Source: an uncultured Verrucomicrobia subdivision 3 bacterium | GTDB taxonomy: Bacteria > Verrucomicrobiota > Verrucomicrobiia > Limisphaerales > UBA11358 | DNA length: 35,336 bases | Reading direction: 5' to 3' | Assembly (NCBI GenBank): GCA_903944085.1 | Contig: CAJAQO010000073.1 | Span: 1 to 35,336 of the forward strand | In this document: positions 26,305 to 33,908 of the stretch, piece by piece | How the letters are laid out: each line of letters begins with the position of its first letter | Position numbering within the stretch: the first letter of the stretch is position 1 | The notes under the pieces: model-generated | Database searches by the model: none | What the model was told of the DNA's origin: nothing | The model's input: the letters and a program-made list of their open reading frames with translations, nothing else | Translations under genes and position numbers: made by a program

Positions 26305-27690
26305 ATGTCCTTGTCACCTGATTCTCTGGCCGTGCTGCGCGACATCCTTGGTGAGCCGAATGTGCTCACTCAGCCAGAGGATGTGATTCCGTATTCTTTT
26401 GACGGAACGGCGGCACTCAAGCAGCCTGCGGGTTGTGTCGTGTTTCCCCAAAATGCCCCACAGGTCGCGCGGGTGATCAAGTTCGCACGTCAAAATCATC
26501 TGCCGGTGGTTTCGCGCGGATCGGGCACCGGATTAAGCGGGGGCAGTGTGCCCGTGGCGAATGGTATCGTGTTGTGTCTGGTCAAGCTGGATCGCGTGCT
26601 CCAGCTCGACGAAAAGAATCTCACAATTCTGGTTGAGGCGGGAGTTGTCACCCAGAAAGTCGCCGACCACGCGGCCGCCGCAGGGCTGCTGTATCCGCCG
26701 GATCCGGGTTCGATGAAGATTTCCACCATCGGCGGGAATGTGGCCGAAAACTCCGGTGGCCTGCGCGGTCTAAAGTATGGCGTCACCCGCGATTATGTGA
26801 TGGGAATGGAAGTGGTGCTGGCCGATGGTCAAGTCGTCTGGCTTGGCAACAAGTGCGTGAAGGATGTGGCAGGTTACTCGATGAAAGACGTGTTCATCGG
26901 CTCGGAGGGAACGCTGGGTATTATCACTCAAGTTCTCCTTAAGCTGGTGCCCAAGCCGGCGGCCAAGAAAACTTTATTGGCAACCTTTGTCCGTATGGAT
27001 GCTGCGGCAGAAGCAGTTTCCGCCATCATCGCGGCCAAGATCATTCCCTGCACACTGGAGTTTCTGGACAAGATCACCATCCAGTGCGTGGAAGAATACG
27101 CCCGCATCGGGCTGCCGCTGAACGCCGAGGCCATGTTGCTCATGGAAACGGATGGTCATCCGGCGGTGGTGGAAGAAGAGGCCCGTCGCATGGAGGAGAT
27201 CGCGCGGCAACATGGCGCAGAGTCCGTGACCGTGGCGAAATCCGCCGAGGAATCCGCGCGGCTAGCCACCGCCCGGCGGTCTGCTTTTTCGGCGCTGGCC
27301 CGCATGGCACCCACAACTATTTTAGAGGATGCGACCGTGCCGCGCAGTGAACTGGCGCGGATGATCCGGTTCATTCAGGAAGTCGGCGAGCATCACCGGT
27401 TGCGCATCGGCACCTTTGGGCACATGGGCGATGGTAACCTGCACCCCACCTTCCTCACCGACGAACGAAATTTCGAAGAGATGGAGCGGGTGGAACATGC
27501 CATGAAAGCGATCTTTGATTTTGCGATTAAACTGGGTGGCACAGTCACGGGTGAACACGGCGTTGGGCTGGCCAAAAAGCGATTTCTGCCGGGAGCGATT
27601 GGCGAGGGGAGCCTGGACTTGATGCGGCAGCTCAAACGCACACTTGATCCCGATAATATTTTGAACCCGGGAAAGATTTTTGACCCGTGA
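26305..27690 (+). CDS. glcD: FAD-linked 2-hydroxyacid dehydrogenase subunit (GlcD type)
   Basis: The 461-residue protein is a VAO/PCMH-type flavoprotein: RGSGTGLSGGSVP near residue 71 is the FAD pyrophosphate-binding loop, PPDPGSMKISTIGGNVAENSGG follows near 131, and GHMGDGNLHPTF plus TGEHGVGLAKK are the C-terminal hallmarks of GlcD/D-lactate dehydrogenases. It would oxidise glycolate, D-lactate or a similar 2-hydroxyacid and pass electrons to the adjacent Fe-S protein. The next gene starts inside its stop (GTGA), so the two subunits are made together. No GlcE homologue is visible, so the complex may be two-subunit. Confidence 0.92.
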   Translation: MSLSPDSLAVLRDILGEPNVLTQPEDVIPYSFDGTAALKQPAGCVVFPQNAPQVARVIKFARQNHLPVVSRGSGTGLSGGSVPVANGIVLCLVKLDRVLQLDEKNLTILVEAGVVTQKVADHAAAAGLLYPPDPGSMKISTIGGNVAENSGGLRGLKYGVTRDYVMGMEVVLADGQVVWLGNKCVKDVAGYSMKDVFIGSEGTLGIITQVLLKLVPKPAAKKTLLATFVRMDAAAEAVSAIIAAKIIPCTLEFLDKITIQCVEEYARIGLPLNAEAMLLMETDGHPAVVEEEARRMEEIARQHGAESVTVAKSAEESARLATARRSAFSALARMAPTTILEDATVPRSELARMIRFIQEVGEHHRLRIGTFGHMGDGNLHPTFLTDERNFEEMERVEHAMKAIFDFAIKLGGTVTGEHGVGLAKKRFLPGAIGEGSLDLMRQLKRTLDPDNILNPGKIFDP

Positions 27691-29045
27691 GCGCTAAACC
27701 ATTTCATCTCGGGCAGCTCAATTATTCCGTGCTACAGCAATGCATGCACTGCGGGATGTGCCTGCCCACCTGCCCTACCTACGACGCGACCAAGCTTGAG
27801 CGGCACAGTCCGCGCGGGCGGATTTCACTGATGCGGGCGCTGGCTGACGGGGACTTGGAACTAGGATCGGAGTTCGGCAAGGAAATGTATTACTGCCTCG
27901 GCTGCCTTGCGTGCGAGACGGCCTGTCCAGCGGGAGTAAATTATGCCGCGATGTTCGAAGCGGCGCGGGCCGACATCGAAACCAGCGGCGTGCTGGCCAA
28001 ACCTAAACGCAACTTTGTCCGATGGTTCACCGTGAAGTTTATTTTCATCCGACCCCGGTTACTGCGACGATTGGGGCAACTATTATATCTTTATCAGGTC
28101 AGTGGCTTGCAATCATTAGCACGAAAGCTACGGCTTACCGCCTTGCTGCCTCAAAACTTGCGTGAGCTTGAACCATTAACCCCCACGGTGCGCCGCTATT
28201 TTTCCGACGCGCTCATCCGCGAAGTGGAAACCCCTACGCCGCGCTGTCATCGTGTCGGCCTGTTGACTGGCTGCATCCAGGACTTGATTTATTCCGAAAT
28301 CAACCGTGACACGGCCGATGTGTTGCTGGCACACGGATGTGAGGTGTTCACACCGCGGTTGCAATCCTGTTGCGGTTCCCTCCACGCCCACAACGGGGAA
28401 CTGGCACTGGCCCAGGAGATGGCCCGACGAAATATTCTCGCCATTGAGGGATGCGCCGGCCCACTGGAAGCGCTGGACGCGATCATCAGCAATGCCGGCG
28501 GCTGTGGCTCGCACCTGAAGAACTACGCACATCTGTTGCACGACGATCTCGTCTTCGCCGCCCGCGCGGCAACCTGGTCGCGCAAATTGAAGGACATCCA
28601 CGAATGGCTGGCGGAAATTGGCCTGCAACGTCCGACTTGCCCGCCACAACCACAGCGCGTCACTTATCACGAATCCTGCCACCTCTGCCATGGGCAGAAG
28701 GTAATTCATGCGCCGCGTGAAGTTTTGCGTGCCATTCCCGGGCTGGAAATCGTTGAGTTGCCTGAATCCAACTGGTGCTGCGGTAGTGCGGGCATATACA
28801 ATATCACGCAACCCGAGATGGCGGGAAGACTGTTGGATCGTAAACTTGCGAATCTTCAACGCACCGGTGTCTCCGTGGTGGCCTCGGCCAATCCCGGTTG
28901 TTCCGTGCAACTGGAAGCCGGTTTGCGTCAGGCAGCGAGGGACGTGCGCGTCGTCCATCCCATCTCACTCCTCGCCGAGGCGTTTCGGCGGACGAACCCG
29001 AGAACGGAAGTAAATCGCAAATCAAGGTGTCCAGACGACTTGTGA
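27687..29045 (+). CDS. glcF: Iron-sulfur subunit of 2-hydroxyacid dehydrogenase (GlcF type)
   Basis: GTG at 27687 overlaps the previous stop by 4 bases. The 452 residues hold two 4Fe-4S ferredoxin motifs, CMHCGMCLPTCP near residue 17 and CLGCLACETACP near 70, and two CCG-type cysteine clusters, SCCGSLHAHN near 229 and WCCGSAGIYN near 364. This is the GlcF/heterodisulfide-reductase-like layout that accepts electrons from the FAD subunit and hands them to the quinone pool. The last 20 residues are polar and probably disordered. It is 17 bases from the isomerase gene. Confidence 0.92.
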   Translation: MSAKPFHLGQLNYSVLQQCMHCGMCLPTCPTYDATKLERHSPRGRISLMRALADGDLELGSEFGKEMYYCLGCLACETACPAGVNYAAMFEAARADIETSGVLAKPKRNFVRWFTVKFIFIRPRLLRRLGQLLYLYQVSGLQSLARKLRLTALLPQNLRELEPLTPTVRRYFSDALIREVETPTPRCHRVGLLTGCIQDLIYSEINRDTADVLLAHGCEVFTPRLQSCCGSLHAHNGELALAQEMARRNILAIEGCAGPLEALDAIISNAGGCGSHLKNYAHLLHDDLVFAARAATWSRKLKDIHEWLAEIGLQRPTCPPQPQRVTYHESCHLCHGQKVIHAPREVLRAIPGLEIVELPESNWCCGSAGIYNITQPEMAGRLLDRKLANLQRTGVSVVASANPGCSVQLEAGLRQAARDVRVVHPISLLAEAFRRTNPRTEVNRKSRCPDDL

Positions 29046-29062
29046 ATATCGAAGGATTAGTT

Positions 29063-29659
29063 ATGAACGAATACATTAAATTCAGTCTTCTCGAAGCCCA
29101 GTCCGCCCTTGCGGATCTTTTAGCTCATGAGGCAACCATAACAGATATAGAACGTGCTGCGGCCAAACTGATTGAGGTATTCGAGAAGAGGGGGCGTGTT
29201 TACTCTTGTGGCAATGGTGGGTCTATGTGCGACGCGATGCACTTTGCTGAGGAACTTACCGGGCGATACCGTCATGACCGGGCCGCATTGGCGGCCACAG
29301 CCATCAGTGATTCTGGACACATGAGTTGTATCGGAAACGACTTGGGCTATGAACAAGTATTTTCCCGCTACATTGAGGCGCATGGTCGCGAAGGCGATTG
29401 CTTACTCGCGCTCAGCACCAGTGGAACGAGCAAGAATATTGTTCGTGCCGCTCGCGCCGCAAAATCGCTTGGATTGAGTGTCATCGTGCTTTCCGGCAAG
29501 CGAAGTGTCGAGCTTGAATCCCTGAGTGATGTATATGTCTGCACGCCAGGAGGCACTTTCGCGGATCGAGTGCAGGAATTGCATATCAAGGTATTGCACA
29601 TACTCATCGAACTTATCGAACGACACTTCTTCCCCGAGAATTACGCTGCAAACAGATAA
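29063..29659 (+). CDS. GmhA-like SIS-domain sugar-phosphate isomerase
   Basis: The 198-residue protein starts at 29063, supported by AAGGA 6 bases upstream; an in-frame start 165 bases upstream would overlap glcF. It resembles phosphoheptose isomerase (GmhA) in length and motifs: SCGNGGSMCDAMHFAEELTG at 48-67 binds the sugar phosphate, LSTSGTSKNI is the SIS phosphate loop, and ELHIKVLHILIELIE is the family's final helix. GmhA converts sedoheptulose-7-phosphate to heptose-7-phosphate for LPS. No other heptose gene is nearby, so a role in the sugar pathway of the neighbours, or a lone LPS gene, is possible. Confidence 0.85.
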   Translation: MNEYIKFSLLEAQSALADLLAHEATITDIERAAAKLIEVFEKRGRVYSCGNGGSMCDAMHFAEELTGRYRHDRAALAATAISDSGHMSCIGNDLGYEQVFSRYIEAHGREGDCLLALSTSGTSKNIVRAARAAKSLGLSVIVLSGKRSVELESLSDVYVCTPGGTFADRVQELHIKVLHILIELIERHFFPENYAANR

Positions 29660-29930
29660 TAATTTTTATTTACCAGCCGGTGATACGGTAATTCCCATCT
29701 ACTCAAAATATAACATAACCCCGCCATGATAAACTGAAGTCAATTCATTCAATCCAGCGCACTCGCTACCGCCGCAACCGCTTTTGGCATATCCTCCGCC
29801 AAAGCCGATCTTCACGCAGCTGTTAAGGCTGTCACTGATGGTGGCATTGGAAGCAATGGTGGTTGCCTGGATTCGCTGCGTCAGGCCAAGTCCTAACTAG
29901 CGAAGGCGAAGATACGATGAACTAAAAGAG
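29660..29930 (+). other. Spacer with an open but startless reading frame
   Basis: No complete gene is seen. From 29738 to TAA at 29894-29896 one frame stays open for 52 codons without a start and reads like a protein C-terminus (for example SSAKADLHAAVKAVTDGG). It may be the tail of a deleted gene. I do not recognise the family. The first 75 bases are AT-rich (AATTTTTATTTA near 29662). Confidence 0.35.
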
Positions 29931-30779
29931 ATGATTCAACACTTGAAACTTCCCACCGGAAACTCGAAACTTTCTGGCATGCTGTTGCCGGCCGATTATC
30001 ACATGCACACCCCGCTCTGCGGCCACGCCGTGGGCGAACCAGTGGATTACGCGCGCCGTGCCGTGGAACTTGGCCTGCCTGAAATCGGTTTCTCTGAACA
30101 CTCCCCGATGCGTCGCGATGATTTCGACAACTGGCGGATGCTCAATGGCCAACTCGATAATTACGTTGCCAAAGTCCGGCTCGCGCAGACGGAATTTCCG
30201 CAGCTTACCATCCGGCTCGCACTCGAGGTGGATTACCTGCCCGGCCAAGAGGATTGGATCCGCGATCTTGCTGCGCGGCATCCGTGGGATTATTTCATCG
30301 GCTCCGTGCATTACGTTTCCGATTCGTGGGGCATTGACGACCCCGCGAAACTTTCCGAATGGAAAAAGCGTGACGCCTTTGAAGTTTGGTCCGCTTATTT
30401 TGATCGCCTCACCCTCGCGGCCGAATCAAAACTATTTGAAATCATCGGCCACGCGGACCTGGTGAAAAAATTCGGCATCCGTCCGGCGCAGGATTGCACG
30501 CCGCTTTACGCAAGATTCCTCACCGCTGCTGCAATCGCAGGCTGCGCCATCGAACTCAACACCGCCGGCCTGCGCAAGGATTGCAAAGAGATTTATCCCA
30601 GCCGCCAGCTTCTTGAACTCGCGTTTCAAAAGGGTGTAACCATCACATTCGGCTCGGACGCGCACGCGCCGGAGGAGGTCGGTATGGATTTCCCAGATGC
30701 TGTTCAACTCGCGCGCGCCGTTGGTTATCTGGATTGCTGCCGATTTGTGCAGCGGAAACGTGAACGGGTGAAGTTCTGA
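29931..30779 (+). CDS. PHP-domain phosphatase, histidinol-phosphatase (HisJ) type
   Basis: The protein carries the PHP metal-binding motifs in order: DYHMHTPLCGHA near residue 22, GFSEHSP, ALEVDYLPG, GSVHYV, IIGHADLVKKF and GSDAHAPEEVG. This is the HisJ/HisK type histidinol-phosphate phosphatase, the eighth step of histidine synthesis, using a trinuclear metal centre. From 29931 it has 282 residues; an ATG at 29979 (266 residues) starts just before the first motif and may be the true start. No other his gene is close, so another phosphoester substrate is possible. It ends 45 bases before the palindrome cluster. Confidence 0.85.
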   Translation: MIQHLKLPTGNSKLSGMLLPADYHMHTPLCGHAVGEPVDYARRAVELGLPEIGFSEHSPMRRDDFDNWRMLNGQLDNYVAKVRLAQTEFPQLTIRLALEVDYLPGQEDWIRDLAARHPWDYFIGSVHYVSDSWGIDDPAKLSEWKKRDAFEVWSAYFDRLTLAAESKLFEIIGHADLVKKFGIRPAQDCTPLYARFLTAAAIAGCAIELNTAGLRKDCKEIYPSRQLLELAFQKGVTITFGSDAHAPEEVGMDFPDAVQLARAVGYLDCCRFVQRKRERVKF

Positions 30780-30824
30780 TTGCTCACCTGCAAAGGTTGT
30801 CGGGGCAGCGTCTTCATTTGAAGG

Positions 30825-30873
30825 CGGCGAGCTATCGCCGTTTTGCCGACTGCCAGTCGGTGCGACCAGTCGC
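30825..30873. repeat. Three adjacent palindromes, REP-like element
   Basis: CGGCGA-GCTA-TCGCCG (30825-30840), CCGACTG-C-CAGTCGG (30846-30860) and GCGAC-CA-GTCGC (30862-30873) follow one another with at most 5 bases between them. Such runs of GC-rich palindromes resemble intergenic REP-type repeats known in many bacterial genomes. No second copy was found in this window by eye. It lies directly before a 5'-truncated gene and may mark the deletion point. Confidence 0.5.
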
Positions 30874-30916
30874 GCGCAGGTTTCCTAAATTGAGGCATGG
30901 CCCGCTGGTTTGCCGC

Positions 30917-31300
30917 GACGAACTAAAACCTTGGGACATGTCAGTGGCAGAGATCATTCGCTGCATCGGCAAGGTGAATCATCCCAGCTTCAAAAGTTGG
31001 TGCGACGCGGGCAACCTCGTTTACTACACCGGCAAGGGTCCCATCGAGCAACTCAAGCTTATCGTCCCGTGCATGACCGGTTTTTGCGCCAAGGATTGCG
31101 CGGGCGTGAAGGGACAGATCTGGCTGGATTTCGGCAAAGGCAAGGTGCATTTCCAGGTCGTGTTCAAGCGGCTGAAGGAATCAGGTTTCAATGGATCTGT
31201 CATGGTGGGATGCTGTGCCAAGGGAAGTTCTTTGGCAGACATTGCTGCTGGAGCCACACGCAACCGCGAACAGTTGCAAAAATGGTTCGCGGAACTTTAA
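30917..31300 (+). pseudogene. 5'-truncated sugar phosphate isomerase/epimerase (xylose-isomerase-like barrel)
   Basis: The open frame from about 30917 reads ELKPWDMSVAEI, then VNHPSFKSWCDAGNLVYYTG and VTGFCAKDC-like MTGFCAKDCAGVKG, and ends with SGFNGSVMVGCC. This matches the last 125 or so residues of the xylose-isomerase-like TIM-barrel family of sugar phosphate isomerases/epimerases, including the NHPxFxxWxDxGN metal-site segment. The first 150 or so residues of the normal protein are missing, and the upstream sequence (30797-30916) is the palindrome cluster. An internal ATG at 30938 could be used, but half a barrel is unlikely to work. Confidence 0.75.
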
Positions 31301-31463
31301 GTGTGGAGTGCGTGCCGAATTTATATTTTATCCACTCAAAGAATCCGCCGGCTGGGACTACCGCAACCGCATGAACTTCACCATGAAAAACTCCAAACCC
31401 GCTCAAACATCAGTGGTGCCAATAATGAATAACCACAAGCTAAATAGATACAAAAGTCATAAC

Positions 31464-33515
31464 ATGAAGCAGCAACTCATCCATTTCACAATCCTCGCCG
31501 TCGGTCTTTGGTTCGCAGGTCTCGTCGAGGTGGTCAGTCAACCAGTGCCGGTGGTTCAACCGTCGAAAATTTATTTCGTCAGCGCGCTCGACATCAGCCA
31601 GGTGCAGCAAGGCTGGGGCGAACCGCACGCGGACCGATCCGTCGCAGGCAATCGCCTGTCCATCGGAGGCCAGATGTTCACGAACGGCCTTGGCACGCAT
31701 GCGGACAGCGAGTTCGTGATTAATCTCGGCGGCAATGCGGAGAGTTTTTCCGCGAGCGTGGGCATTGATGACGAGGTCAGCAAACACGGCAGCGTGGTTT
31801 TCAAACTGCTCGGCGACGCAGACGGTGTGCTCTGGCACAGCAAGGAATTGCACGGCGGCGACGCATCTCAATCGGTGAACTTGAGCCTCGCGGGCGTGAA
31901 GCAGCTGACCCTTTTCGTTGATAGTGGCGGGAATCATGAGTTCGACCACGCCGACTGGTCGGACGCCCAAATCACAATGACCACTGGTAAGCCGACCGCC
32001 GGCTCCATTCTCAAGGAGGAAGCGATTGTGCTGACGCCCAAATCTTCACCCAAACCGCGCATCAACAGCGCCAAAGTTTTTGGTGTACGGCCGGGCGCTC
32101 CGTTTCTCTATACCATCGCCGCGACGGGAGATCGTCCAATGGCATTTGCAGCGGAAGGTTTGCCCAAAGGTCTGCAGCTCGACGAAAAGACCGGACGCAT
32201 CACCGGAAGTGTGCCGGAGAAAGGCGAACACGCCGTCACTTTGCGCGCGAAAAACGCCCTTGGCAAAGCGGAACGGAAGTTGAAAATAATTTGTGGCGCG
32301 CAGATTGGACTGACGCCAGCGATGGGGTGGAATAGTTGGAATTGTTTCGCGTCGGCCGTGACCGCCGACAAGGTGAAGTCCGCCGCCGACGCAATGGTAG
32401 TGAGTGGCCTCATCAATCACGGATGGACCTACATCAACATTGACGATTATTGGCAGGTGAATCGTAACGCCAAAGACCAGACGTTGCAAGGGCCACATCG
32501 CGACGCCACCGGAAAAATTCTATCTAACCCGCGCTTCCCGGACATGAAAGGATTGACCGATTACGTCCACGGCAAGGGCCTGAAGATCGGTTTATATTCC
32601 TCGCCCGGCCCGTGGACCTGCGGCGACTGCGTGGCAAGCTTCGATTACGAGTTGCTCGACGCCCAGCAATATGCCACGTGGGGTTTTGATTATTTGAAAT
32701 ACGACTGGTGCTCTTACGCGCCCGAGATGGAATCGCTGCGCGGCAATCCATCAAAATTTCCCGCTGCCGCCAAAAGCTGGAGCTCCTCGAAACCGAACGA
32801 GCTTGAGAAACTTCAAAAACCTTACCGCATCATGCGCGCCGCGCTCGACCAACAGAATCGCGACATCCTCTACAGCTTTTGCCAATACGGCATGGGCGAT
32901 TCGTGGGAATGGGTGGCGGAGGTCGGCGGCAATTCCGGTCGCACGACCATCGACATCACCGACACCTGGAGCAGCATGGCAGGCATTGGCTTCAAGCAAA
33001 ACGGTCACGAGAAATTTGCCGGGCCGGGACATTTCAACGATCCCGACATGCTCGTCGTCGGCAAGGTCGGTTGGGGTCCGAACCTGCATCCAACGCGGCT
33101 CACGCCGAACGAACAATACACGCACATCAGCCTGTGGTGTCTACTCGCCTCGCCATTGCTTATCGGCTGTGACATGACACAGATGGATGAGTTTACCTTG
33201 GGCCTTTTGACAAATGATGAAGTGCTCGAAGTCGATCAAGACCCGCTGGGGCGCCAGGCCGCGCGGGTGGCCCAAAACGGAGAAGTAGAAGTCTGGTCCA
33301 AGGACATGGAAGACGGCTCGAAGGCGGTCGGGCTTTTCAATCGCGGTTACAGTGCGGCTCCCATCACGGCCGCTTGGGCTGATCTCGGCTTGAGCGGCCA
33401 TCAAAAAGTGCGCGACCTCTGGCGGCAGAAAGAATTGGGGAGATTCTCCGGTTCATTCACCGCCAATGTTCCGCGCCATGGTGTGATACTCGTGCGAATC
33501 TCGCCGGAAAAATAG
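31464..33515 (+). CDS. Secreted NPCBM + GH27 alpha-galactosidase
   Basis: The ATG at 31464 opens a signal peptide (MKQQLIHFTILAVGLWFAGL) and gives 683 residues; upstream in-frame ATGs at 31371 and 31425 are weaker. Residues about 35-175 form an NPCBM carbohydrate-binding domain (GLGTHADSEFVINLGG), 195-280 a putative Ig (He_PIG) domain (GLQLDEKTGRITGSVP), and 285 onward the GH27 barrel starting GMGWNSWNCF-like with AMGWNSWNCF. Asp414 in LKYDWCSY is the nucleophile and Asp497, four places after Arg493 as in human alpha-galactosidase A, is the acid/base. The C-terminus is a beta domain. It should remove terminal alpha-galactose from oligo- or polysaccharides outside the cytoplasm. Confidence 0.92.
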   Translation: MKQQLIHFTILAVGLWFAGLVEVVSQPVPVVQPSKIYFVSALDISQVQQGWGEPHADRSVAGNRLSIGGQMFTNGLGTHADSEFVINLGGNAESFSASVGIDDEVSKHGSVVFKLLGDADGVLWHSKELHGGDASQSVNLSLAGVKQLTLFVDSGGNHEFDHADWSDAQITMTTGKPTAGSILKEEAIVLTPKSSPKPRINSAKVFGVRPGAPFLYTIAATGDRPMAFAAEGLPKGLQLDEKTGRITGSVPEKGEHAVTLRAKNALGKAERKLKIICGAQIGLTPAMGWNSWNCFASAVTADKVKSAADAMVVSGLINHGWTYINIDDYWQVNRNAKDQTLQGPHRDATGKILSNPRFPDMKGLTDYVHGKGLKIGLYSSPGPWTCGDCVASFDYELLDAQQYATWGFDYLKYDWCSYAPEMESLRGNPSKFPAAAKSWSSSKPNELEKLQKPYRIMRAALDQQNRDILYSFCQYGMGDSWEWVAEVGGNSGRTTIDITDTWSSMAGIGFKQNGHEKFAGPGHFNDPDMLVVGKVGWGPNLHPTRLTPNEQYTHISLWCLLASPLLIGCDMTQMDEFTLGLLTNDEVLEVDQDPLGRQAARVAQNGEVEVWSKDMEDGSKAVGLFNRGYSAAPITAAWADLGLSGHQKVRDLWRQKELGRFSGSFTANVPRHGVILVRISPEK

Positions 33516-33908
33516 AGATGTGGCGCGCAGTTTTTGCTGGCTTGCGGAGGACTCACCTTCCAGAATAAAGAGCGAATCAATCTAGTGTCATGTCGTTCCG
33601 CACTTTTCACTACCCCATCCAAGCTCGCGAAGTAAGCAATCCTTTTTATGCACAACTGGCCGAAAAATTGTGCCTGTATAAACGATATTTCGCTGGTTGG
33701 GCAAATCGGCACGTTAGTGGATGCGGGGCAGGTGAACGGAAACCAGCGATGCAGATGCGTTCATCGCCCTCAATTCTATTGCCGCAAACCGCTTTTGACC
33801 ACCCCTTCAATTGCGGAGATTAGGTTTATTGCGGTGTGGAAGTTGACCTGTCGCTATACGTGTATTTTCACTTTACATAAAGACGGCTAAGTGTAAAGTG
33901 CGAATGCA
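33516..33908 (+). other. 393-base spacer between alpha-galactosidase and ATPase
   Basis: No gene is recognised. Short open frames here have no family resemblance. The only structured signal is the inverted repeat at 33869-33900, 8 bases before the ATPase start. No terminator with a poly-T tail is seen after the alpha-galactosidase stop. Confidence 0.4.
33869..33900. promoter_or_regulatory. Inverted repeat just upstream of the ATPase start
   Basis: CACTTTACA and TGTAAAGTG are perfect 9-base arms separated by 14 bases; the right arm ends 8 bases before the ATG at 33909. The position suits an operator that could block translation or transcription of the ATPase. The binding protein is unknown; autoregulation is conceivable. 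Confidence 0.5.

Noticed and set aside
28898-29062. Upstream start of the SIS isomerase inside glcF
   Set aside because: The overlap would be about 150 bases; AAGGA before 29063 and the family length support the shorter form.
31371-31463. Longer N-terminus for the alpha-galactosidase
   Set aside because: Upstream ATGs precede a clean signal peptide by 13-31 residues and lack ribosome-binding sites.
33590-33823. 77-residue open frame in the spacer before the ATPase
   Set aside because: No recognisable family, no clear ribosome site, and composition unlike the genes around it.
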